A stretch of DNA of 64,000 nt from SZUA-430 sp034440355 (GTDB lineage Bacteria > Pseudomonadota > Alphaproteobacteria > Micropepsales > Micropepsaceae). The DNA is taken from assembly GCA_034440355.1 (NCBI GenBank), contig JAWXBY010000054.1, positions 47,077 through 111,076 of the forward strand, read 5' to 3'. A program made the position numbers and the translations under genes. The notes beneath the pieces were generated by a model that did not search any database, was not told where the DNA came from, and saw only the letters and a list, made by a program, of their open reading frames with translations. Shown in pieces: positions 25,907 to 33,032 of this stretch. How positions within the stretch are numbered: the stretch's first letter is position 1; each line of letters starts with the position of its first letter.

Positions 25907-26941
25907 TCACACCCGCGTCGGGAACGGGTTGCGCTCCTTGAATTGGCGTTGGTGCCAATACGGATAGGGCAGGGTCACGGCGCTGGCTTGGTCGAGCGTC
26001 TTCACTTGGTCTGTCGTCAGAGTCCAGCCGACGGCGCCCAGATTGTCTTTCAGCTGTTGTTCGTTGCGCGCGCCGATGACCACGGTCGCGACTGTCGGGC
26101 GTTGCAGCAGCCAGTTCAGCGCCACTTGCGGAACGGTCTTGTCCGTTTCCTTCGCCACCTGATCGAGCGCGTCGACAACCTTGTAGAGGTACTCGTCGTC
26201 GACGGGCGGGCCCATGTCGTTGGAGGCTTTGACGTTCCGCCGGCTGACTTCCGGCAACGGGGCACCGCGGCGGATTTTGCCGGTGAGACGGCCCCAGCCC
26301 AGCGGCGACCAGACTACAGCGCCGACGCCTTGATCGAGCCCGAGCGGCATCAATTCCCATTCATAGTCGCGCCCGACGAGCGAGTAGTACGTCTGATTGG
26401 CGATGAAGCGGGGCAGGCCGTGCCGGTCGGCGACGGCGAGCGCCTTCATCAAATGCCAGCCGGAGAAATTCGACACGCCGATGTAGCCGATCTTGCCCGC
26501 GCGGATGAGATCGTCGAGCGTCGAGAGCACTTCCTCGGGCGGCGTCTTCGCGTCATAGCCATGCAGCTGGAACAGATCGATGTGATCGGTGCCGAGCCGC
26601 TTCAGCGAACTCTCGACCGCCCGCGTGAGGTGAAAGCGCGAGGAGCCGACGTCGTTCGGGCCGGGACCTGAGCGGAACGTCGCCTTGGTCGAGATCAGGA
26701 CTTTGTCGCGCCGGCCTTTGATCGCCGCGCCCAAGACCTCTTCGGAACCGCCGCCGGAATAAATGTCCGCGCTGTCGAACATCGTGAGGCCCTGCTCGAG
26801 ACAAATATCGACCAGGCGCGTCGCGTCCGCCGCATTCGTCGCGCCCCATGCGGCGAGCCCGCCTTGTCCGCTGAATGTGCCGGTGCCGAGGGTCAGAACC
26901 GGCACGTTGAATCCCGATCGCCCGAGTTGACGGTACTCCAT
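25907..26941 (-). CDS. Aldo/keto reductase
   Basis: A 344-aa NADPH-dependent oxidoreductase. Catalytic tetrad parts are visible: D and Y in TMFDSADIYSGGGSEE, K in DKVLISTK, and H in DHIDLFQLHG. C-terminal VVIGARNEQQLKDNLGAVGW binds NADPH. ATG 26941 is chosen because GGAGG lies 6 nt upstream, inside an extension that would begin at 26953. Related to YajO/YhdN-type reductases; substrate unknown. Downstream of the CocE hydrolase on the same strand (82-bp gap). Confidence 0.92.
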   Translation of the reverse strand: MEYRQLGRSGFNVPVLTLGTGTFSGQGGLAAWGATNAADATRLVDICLEQGLTMFDSADIYSGGGSEEVLGAAIKGRRDKVLISTKATFRSGPGPNDVGSSRFHLTRAVESSLKRLGTDHIDLFQLHGYDAKTPPEEVLSTLDDLIRAGKIGYIGVSNFSGWHLMKALAVADRHGLPRFIANQTYYSLVGRDYEWELMPLGLDQGVGAVVWSPLGWGRLTGKIRRGAPLPEVSRRNVKASNDMGPPVDDEYLYKVVDALDQVAKETDKTVPQVALNWLLQRPTVATVVIGARNEQQLKDNLGAVGWTLTTDQVKTLDQASAVTLPYPYWHQRQFKERNPFPTRV

Positions 26942-27023
26942 GGCTGCCTCCATTGGTTTGATGCATCGATGTAGCGCGGCGATGTGGAGAAAGCGAGCGG
27001 GCTGAGGGCTGTCCTGGCCCCAA

Positions 27024-28871
27024 TCACTTCGCGATCGGAAGGTCGATCTTCGAGCGTCGGGTCTCGTCGCGAAACATACGCCATACCGCGGCGCGTTCGG
27101 GGTTCTCCAGAAATTGGCTGCGGTCGGCAGGTGCGATGGCGATGCGGACGCGGGAGCCTTGCTTGAATTGGTGCGATAGCGGCTGAAGGGCGATGTCCAT
27201 GCGGAAGGGTTCGTTCGGTGTGACCTTGGCGGCGTCCTTGCGCGCGTGACTGTGCGAAGGCCCGAGCGTGCGATACGGCAGCTTGCCTTCGCGCCGCCGC
27301 GACGCGCGCAGTTGGCCTTCGGTCACGTAGTTCACCTGGCCGTCGGGCGTTACCTCTTCCAGATAGACGAAGAAGTCGCCGTCGGTGTCGTCGACGGCCG
27401 CGAAGAGCGTCACGACCGGTTCACCCGTCACTTCGACATCCTGCGTCAGCGGCGGCGTTGTGTAGGTGAGGAGCGCGCGGTCTTCCTCCGCGCGATCGGG
27501 ATACGCAACCGGATAAGGACCCATCGTCGTGTGCCAGCGTGTGAGTTCGCCGGATCGCGCCGCGGCACCACCTTCGTAGCGATCGATCCCCGCGTCGGCC
27601 GGCGGCGCGCACGCGGCGTCGAGCAGGCCTTCGGCGGCGAAGCACCAGGTCTGATTGCTCGTCACCGGCGGCCAGGTTTGCGCTTCGCGCCATGCGTTCG
27701 CGCCGGTCGTGAAGTAGTGCACCGGCGCGCTCGACGAAAAGCCGTTGTCGATCCCCTTCAGATAATAGTCGAAGAAGCGAAGCTTCTCCGCGTCCAGCTT
27801 GAAACTTGTCGCGGTCGGTTCGCGTACGCCAGGTCCGTAGAAGAAGCGCCCGCCGTGATTCCACGGACCGATCAGCATGCGTTTCGTCGGTGACGTCGAG
27901 TTGAGGAACCGGCGAACAGCGCCGAGCGCGTAACCGGAATCCTGCCAGCCGCTAATCGCATACACGGGCACATTCGTGGCATCGATCGCGCGCTGATAGC
28001 GGAAGAGCCCGGAAGCGTCGGCTCGCGCGCCGCCATGTGTGTCGTCCCGAAACGTGACGTGCTGAAGGAACGTCCACAAATTGAAATTCTTCGCATGGCC
28101 GGCGATCGCTTGCCGCAGCAACGCGCCGTCGCGGTCCTCATCGACGGGGCAGGGGCCAACGATGGTTGAATTCGGCGCTTGCTCGCCGGCGTCGAGCATG
28201 CGGTTGAACCCGGCCCATTGCTTGACGAAGGCAGTGTTTTGGATGCCGCCGGGAAAGGTAATCTCGGTGTAGAAATCATAGCCGGAGAATGTGGGCATAA
28301 CCGCCTTCACGGCCGGATGGCGATTGCGCAGAAGCATCTCTGCCGTCGTGCCGACATAGGACTGCCCGGTAGCGCCGACGATGCCGTTCGACCACGGTTG
28401 ACGGATCGACCAATCGACGATCGTTGCGCCGTCCCTCACCTCTTCGTCGCTGTATTCGAGTTTGCGCGAACCGAAAGATGCCCCGCTTCCGCGCGCGTCG
28501 ACGACGACATAGGCATAACCGCGCGGCACGAAGTAATGCAGCGTCGTTCCAACGCGCGGCTTGCAGCCGCCGCCGGCCTCCGGCTTCAAGAGGACGGAGC
28601 GGTAGTACCGCGTCTGCTCGATGATCGTGGGAAGCTTGGCGCCAGGCTGCAGCCCGGCCGGAAGATGAACGTCGACCGCAAGCCGCACGCCGTCCGGCAT
28701 GGTGACGTAGTAGGCCTTGCGTTCGATACCTTCGTATTCCGCGGCGCGTGCACGCTCCGGCGCGCCATCATCCCACCAAGCCTGATCGGGTCCCTTCGGT
28801 GGGTCGGCGGCGAACGCACTCGCAGCCCCGGAGATCGCGCCGAGCGCCAGAACAAGCGAGCGTATTGTCAT
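27024..28871 (-). CDS. CocE/NonD family serine hydrolase, secreted
   Basis: A 615-aa exported alpha/beta hydrolase. A signal peptide (1-21, ...SAFAA) precedes the X-Pro dipeptidyl-peptidase-like catalytic domain with nucleophile S171 in GATGQSYVG, a helical cap, and a histidine in LIGPWNHGG. The C-terminal jelly-roll domain is clear (SGELTRW..., LTYTTPPLTQDVEVTGEP, GSRVRIAIAPADRSQF). Family members cleave esters or amides (cocaine esterase, glutaryl acylases, alpha-amino acid ester hydrolases). A candidate operator/promoter lies at 28901-28928. Confidence 0.92.
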   Translation of the reverse strand: MTIRSLVLALGAISGAASAFAADPPKGPDQAWWDDGAPERARAAEYEGIERKAYYVTMPDGVRLAVDVHLPAGLQPGAKLPTIIEQTRYYRSVLLKPEAGGGCKPRVGTTLHYFVPRGYAYVVVDARGSGASFGSRKLEYSDEEVRDGATIVDWSIRQPWSNGIVGATGQSYVGTTAEMLLRNRHPAVKAVMPTFSGYDFYTEITFPGGIQNTAFVKQWAGFNRMLDAGEQAPNSTIVGPCPVDEDRDGALLRQAIAGHAKNFNLWTFLQHVTFRDDTHGGARADASGLFRYQRAIDATNVPVYAISGWQDSGYALGAVRRFLNSTSPTKRMLIGPWNHGGRFFYGPGVREPTATSFKLDAEKLRFFDYYLKGIDNGFSSSAPVHYFTTGANAWREAQTWPPVTSNQTWCFAAEGLLDAACAPPADAGIDRYEGGAAARSGELTRWHTTMGPYPVAYPDRAEEDRALLTYTTPPLTQDVEVTGEPVVTLFAAVDDTDGDFFVYLEEVTPDGQVNYVTEGQLRASRRREGKLPYRTLGPSHSHARKDAAKVTPNEPFRMDIALQPLSHQFKQGSRVRIAIAPADRSQFLENPERAAVWRMFRDETRRSKIDLPIAK

Positions 28872-28900
28872 GGCCCCAACCTAAAGCTTGGTAGCCTCAA

Positions 28901-28928
28901 AACATACAGGACTGTATCTTTATGTGAA
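28901..28928 (-). promoter_or_regulatory. Candidate promoter with palindromic operator for the CocE hydrolase gene
   Basis: On the minus strand TTCACA (28928-28923), a 16-bp spacer and TATGTT (28906-28901) form a sigma70-like promoter about 30 bp upstream of the hydrolase ATG. The spacer contains most of the palindrome ATACAG-GA-CTGTAT (28904-28917), whose flanks extend the symmetry (8 of 9 bases). This suggests repressor control; the regulator is not identified. Confidence 0.45.
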
Positions 28929-28951
28929 GAGCCTACGTCGGGCCCTAACCA

Positions 28952-29347
28952 TCAGGCAAACACGCTGGGATCCACGCCGCCCTTCGGATCCGGGCCGTAC
29001 TTGTTGGGCCCGCGTTTTCCGTCGATGCACATGAAGACCGGGATGATGAGGCCGCCGACATAGGGAATGAATCCCATGAGCGAGAGCCAGCCGGTCAGAT
29101 CCTGGTCGTGGAAGCGGCGAACCTGCACCGCCAAATTCGGGATGAACGTCACGAGAAACCAGATGCCAATCCCGCCGTAGAGGACGGTCATCACGGTTTC
29201 TTCACCTGCGCTCGAAAACGAGAACGCCACCGCCACGAGCGCCAGGATGATCAGGAATTGGAGCAGCGTGAACATCCAATATTCCTTCCGTCGCGATCTC
29301 CCCGTGAATTCGAAGTAGCGCTGATACGGAAGCAGCATCCATTCCAT
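28952..29347 (-). CDS. DUF805 family membrane protein
   Basis: A 131-aa small membrane protein. It begins MEWMLLPYQRYFEFTGRSRRKEYW, the DUF805 hallmark, has three or four hydrophobic helices, and the conserved RRFHDQDLTGW motif, ending with GPNKYGPDP. ATG 29347 is supported by GGGAG about 7 nt upstream and by the family N terminus; a frame open to 29398 is not needed. Function of the family is unknown. Confidence 0.92.
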   Translation of the reverse strand: MEWMLLPYQRYFEFTGRSRRKEYWMFTLLQFLIILALVAVAFSFSSAGEETVMTVLYGGIGIWFLVTFIPNLAVQVRRFHDQDLTGWLSLMGFIPYVGGLIIPVFMCIDGKRGPNKYGPDPKGGVDPSVFA

Positions 29348-29395
29348 GTCGAATCTCCCAGGCACATGCCACGAGAGCCTAATGACGGCCCGGCC

Positions 29396-29425
29396 CAAAT
29401 CAAAACGCGCCCGGACGGGCGCGTT
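29396..29425 (-). terminator. Rho-independent terminator after the DsbA-like gene
   Basis: A perfect 9-bp stem AACGCGCCC / GGGCGCGTT (29404-29425) with a 4-nt loop is followed on the minus strand by TTTTGATTT. It lies 34 bp after the stop of the DsbA-like gene and separates it from the DUF805 gene. Confidence 0.8.
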
Positions 29426-29458
29426 GATAGAGATTGAATCAGAAACGGCGCGAGGCGG

Positions 29459-30235
29459 CTAGCTCGGCTTCGCCTTGCGCGCCGCCGCCACCGCTTGCTT
29501 CAATTCGTCCAGGGTCAGCACGCCGGTGAACGGCTTGTCGCCGATGAAGAATGTCGGTGTCGCATCGACGCCCACGGCCTTGCCGAGAGCCTGGACCTCG
29601 TCCAGCCGCTTCTTGACCTTGGTGCTCGCCATGTCGGTCTTGAGCTTCGCGACGTCGACGCCGACGTCTTTGGCGATCGCAAAGATGCTCTCTTCGCTAA
29701 GCTCCTCCGCGCCCATCAGCGCAAGATGAAAGTCCCAATATTTGCCCTGCGCGACGGACGCGACGGCCGCTTGCGCCGCAAGTTCCGATTCCGCCGAGAG
29801 GATAGGATACTCCTTCAAGACCAGGCGCACGTTGCCGTCCTGCTTCAGCAGGTCCGACACGTTCTCCTTGCCCTTCTTGCAGTACGGGCAGCGGTAATCG
29901 AAGAACTCGACGATCGTGACGTCGCCCTTGGGATTGCCGGCCACGATCGGCTCGGCCTCTTGGAACAGGGCGGCCGAGTGCTTCTTGGCGTTGTCCTGAA
30001 GGTTGACCAGCCGGTCGCCTTCCTCCTTGGCCTTCATGCGGTCGACGGCCTCGAAGATCACTTCCGGATTTTCGAGCAGATAGTTGCGGACGATCTTTTC
30101 GACGTCCGACTTGCTCATGGCCGACAACGGCGCGTCGTCGCTGCCGCCGCCGGCGAACCGCAGGGCGGCGACCACGGCGACCACCATCACCACGGCGCCG
30201 ATCAAGAGCAAAAGAATAGAGCGTTGGTTGGTCAT
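29459..30235 (-). CDS. DsbA/DsbG-like thioredoxin-fold protein
   Basis: A 258-aa periplasmic thiol-disulphide protein held by an N-terminal anchor (residues 7-27). A helical stretch (40-95) precedes the thioredoxin fold with active site C116-P-Y-C119 in VEFFDYRCPYC and the cis-Pro region VDATPTFFIGDKPFTG. This form (BdbD/ScsC-like) oxidises or isomerises secreted proteins. It lies 31 bp after the start-side neighbour, the M48 protease gene, on the same strand, as often in this class. Confidence 0.92.
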   Translation of the reverse strand: MTNQRSILLLLIGAVVMVVAVVAALRFAGGGSDDAPLSAMSKSDVEKIVRNYLLENPEVIFEAVDRMKAKEEGDRLVNLQDNAKKHSAALFQEAEPIVAGNPKGDVTIVEFFDYRCPYCKKGKENVSDLLKQDGNVRLVLKEYPILSAESELAAQAAVASVAQGKYWDFHLALMGAEELSEESIFAIAKDVGVDVAKLKTDMASTKVKKRLDEVQALGKAVGVDATPTFFIGDKPFTGVLTLDELKQAVAAARKAKPS

Positions 30236-30266
30236 GCGTCCTTCGATCGAATGAGTGTCAAGAAGC

Positions 30267-31622
30267 TCAGCGGTCTCTGTTGCGCGCTTCGCTTTGCGAA
30301 ATGGAGAGAATGTCGTTGGCGCGCTGCCAGTCGTTCGAGCCTTCGGCCAGCTTCTTTTGCGCGCGCTGCGAGAACTGCATGGCTTGCGGATAGGCCCTCA
30401 ACGCGTAGTAGCGTTCGGCGGTGGCAAGAGCGGCCCGCGCATCGTCGCCGCTGCGCGCATAGGCGTCGGCCAGGTAGTACCAAGCCATGCCGTTCTCGGG
30501 CTCATCCTTGATCGCCATCTTCAAGTGCTTCATCGCTTCCGGAATGACGGCGGGGTCTTCCATCGCTAACAGCGCGGCGCCGAAGCTCGCTTGAATCAAG
30601 GGCTCGTTGGGCGCCAGTTCCACGGCCTTGCGATAGGCGGGCACGCCCTCCTTCGGCCGGCTCGATTCGACGAGCATCTGGCCCTTCAATTCCCAGAAAT
30701 ACGCATAGTCCGGCCGCTCCGCGATCAAGCTGTCGACCTCAGGCAGCGCGCGCTCCATATCGGCGGCGCGGAAAAACGCGACAGCGCGGGCATAGCGACC
30801 GGCTTGGCTCCTGTCCGACTGCGGATAGCGGCGCAACACGGTCTCGGGCTTTTCGATAAAGCCGCGCAGCTTCGCGCGCATCAACGCATAGTCCGCGATC
30901 TCGCGCGGCGTGTCGGTCTTGTCTTTGTACGGCGAGTTGTCGACCAGATCCTGCAGCGACGACACGCGTTCGCGCGACAGCGGATGCGAACGGATGAACG
31001 GATCTTGGCGATAACCGCTCAACGCCTCCTGGTCCGCGAAACGGTCGAAGGTCAGCGCCATGCCGCGCGGCGACTGGCCGGTGGCGCTCAGGAATTTCGC
31101 GCCCGCTTGGTCGGCCGCGGACTCTTGCGTGCGGCTGTACGAGAGCATCTCGCGCTGCGCCACCGACTGCGAACCGATCAGCAAACCCATGCCGAGATCC
31201 GGCGCGCCGGCGGCGATCGCCGCGATGCCGGCAAGCATGCCGATCAGCATCGGCACCTGCGCTTTGCCGGCGGCCTCGGGCCCGCGCGCAAGATGGCCGC
31301 CGGAGATGTGGCCGGTTTCGTGCGCGATCACGCCTTTCAGCTCGTTCGGCGTGTCGAGCGTCATGATCATGCCGGTATGGAGGAAGACGTTCTGGCCGCC
31401 GGTGACGAAGGCGTTCAACGACGGATCGTTGATGATGTACATCGACACGGCCTTCTCATCGAGACCGGCCGCGCGGAACAACGGATCGCTATAGCCGCGA
31501 AGGATGCGTTCGATCTCCGCGTCGCGAATGCCCGCGCGCGCCGACGCATCGCTCTGGCTGGCCATCAGCGCGCCGGTGGCGACAACGCCCAAGGTCAGCG
31601 CACGCAGGCTCTTGGAAAGCAT
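30267..31622 (-). CDS. M48 family metalloprotease with TPR repeats (BepA-like)
   Basis: A 451-aa exported zinc protease. Signal peptide 1-28, then the peptidase domain with H101-E-T-G-H105 (VIAHETGHISGGH) and a further ESAADQAGAKFL zinc ligand segment. From about residue 260 tetratricopeptide-like helices run to the end (PEVDSLIAERPDYAYFWELKGQML, EGVPAYRKAVELAPNEPLIQASFG). BepA-type proteins guide and degrade outer membrane proteins such as LptD. Start assigned to ATG 31622; a GTG at 31640 is possible. Confidence 0.93.
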   Translation of the reverse strand: MLSKSLRALTLGVVATGALMASQSDASARAGIRDAEIERILRGYSDPLFRAAGLDEKAVSMYIINDPSLNAFVTGGQNVFLHTGMIMTLDTPNELKGVIAHETGHISGGHLARGPEAAGKAQVPMLIGMLAGIAAIAAGAPDLGMGLLIGSQSVAQREMLSYSRTQESAADQAGAKFLSATGQSPRGMALTFDRFADQEALSGYRQDPFIRSHPLSRERVSSLQDLVDNSPYKDKTDTPREIADYALMRAKLRGFIEKPETVLRRYPQSDRSQAGRYARAVAFFRAADMERALPEVDSLIAERPDYAYFWELKGQMLVESSRPKEGVPAYRKAVELAPNEPLIQASFGAALLAMEDPAVIPEAMKHLKMAIKDEPENGMAWYYLADAYARSGDDARAALATAERYYALRAYPQAMQFSQRAQKKLAEGSNDWQRANDILSISQSEARNRDR

Positions 31623-31874
31623 CGAAGGTTGGGTGGTCACGACGTCGGTCTCCAACAAAACGAACTCAGCCGAATCGGGCTCGAAAACGCCAGCCGGGCA
31701 GGGCGGATGCCCTCCGTTCCCCAGGTGCTTAGAACGGTACGGGTGTCGCGGTTTTGCGTCAATCAAATGCTTGTTACGCTGCCGCGACAACGGGACTGCT
31801 GAAACGCGGCATTTCCGCGCCGATTCCAAGCTAATCTGCATGGTCCTCAAAGCAAGATTAAGGCAGTTTCATCC

Positions 31875-33029
31875 GTGACCTCATCGAGCCGCAGCCGCGT
31901 CGATCCGTTCCTGGCGATGGACGTCCTCGACCGCGCCAACGCACTCGCCCGCTCAGGACGCACCGTATTCCACCTCGAAGCCGGACAACCCGGCACCCGC
32001 GCGCCAAAACGCGCCCTGGAAGCGGCGCAAAAAGCGCTGGCCGACGACAAGCTTGGCTACACCGAAGCGGTCGGCCGCCCGGCGCTGCGCGAACGCATCT
32101 CGCGCTTCTACCGCGACACCTACGCCGTCGACGTCGCGCCGGAACGCATCATCATCACGACGGGCTCATCCGCCGGGTTCCTCCTCGCCTTCATCGCGCT
32201 GTTCGAATCGGGCCAGTCGCTCGCGATGGCCGTGCCCGGCTACCCCGCCTATCGCAACATCGCCCTCGCGCTGGGCCTGCGTCCGCACTTCATCGCGTGC
32301 CGTGAAGCCGAACACTTCCGCCTCACCGCCAAGGCCATCGCCGCCACGCCCGACATCGATGGCGTTCTGATTGCCAGCCCCGGCAACCCCAGCGGCACCG
32401 TGATCCCTGCGGACGAACTCGCCGCCATCGCCGACACCTGCGACACGCGCGGTCTGAAACTCATCTCCGACGAAATCTACCACGGCATCACCTACGGCGA
32501 ACGCGCACAGACCGCGCTCGCCTTCTCGCGCAACGCGATCGTGATCAACAGCTTCTCGAAATACTTCTCGATGACGGGCTGGCGCATCGGCTGGATGGTC
32601 GTGCCCGACGACCTGGTCCGCACCATCGAACGCCTGACGCAGAACTTCTACATCTCGCCGCCCACGATCTCCCAGGTGGCAGCGCTCGCCGCCCTCGACG
32701 CGACCGACGAAGCCGACGCCTACGTCCGCACCTACGCCGCCAACCGCGCACGTTTGCTGGCGGCGCTAAAAGATGCAGGCTTCGATGCGGTCGCGCCCGC
32801 CGACGGCGCGTTCTACCTCTACGCTAACGTGTCCCCGTTCAACATCGACGCGGCGACGCTCGCACAACGGCTGCTGGAAGAAACAGGAGTCGCCGCCACC
32901 CCAGGCCACGACTTCGATCCGTTCGACGGCGACCGCTGGATCAGATTCTCCTACGCCGGCGCGCAAAACGAAGTCGACAACGCGGCCACCGCGCTCGTCG
33001 CGTGGTGCCGCGCCCTGCCGAAGACGTAA
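31875..33029 (+). CDS. Class I/II PLP-dependent aminotransferase
   Basis: A 384-aa fold-type I aminotransferase. PLP contacts are N171 (SPGNPSGT), D199 and Y202 (ISDEIYHG), Schiff-base K229 (NSFSKYFSMTGWRIGW) and R237; R353 region RFSYAG binds the substrate carboxylate. Likely an aspartate/aromatic or alanine aminotransferase, exact specificity uncertain. GTG start at 31875. Divergent from the M48 gene (252-bp gap), convergent with rne (3 bp apart). Confidence 0.92.
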   Translation: MTSSSRSRVDPFLAMDVLDRANALARSGRTVFHLEAGQPGTRAPKRALEAAQKALADDKLGYTEAVGRPALRERISRFYRDTYAVDVAPERIIITTGSSAGFLLAFIALFESGQSLAMAVPGYPAYRNIALALGLRPHFIACREAEHFRLTAKAIAATPDIDGVLIASPGNPSGTVIPADELAAIADTCDTRGLKLISDEIYHGITYGERAQTALAFSRNAIVINSFSKYFSMTGWRIGWMVVPDDLVRTIERLTQNFYISPPTISQVAALAALDATDEADAYVRTYAANRARLLAALKDAGFDAVAPADGAFYLYANVSPFNIDAATLAQRLLEETGVAATPGHDFDPFDGDRWIRFSYAGAQNEVDNAATALVAWCRALPKT

Positions 33030-33032
33030 ATC

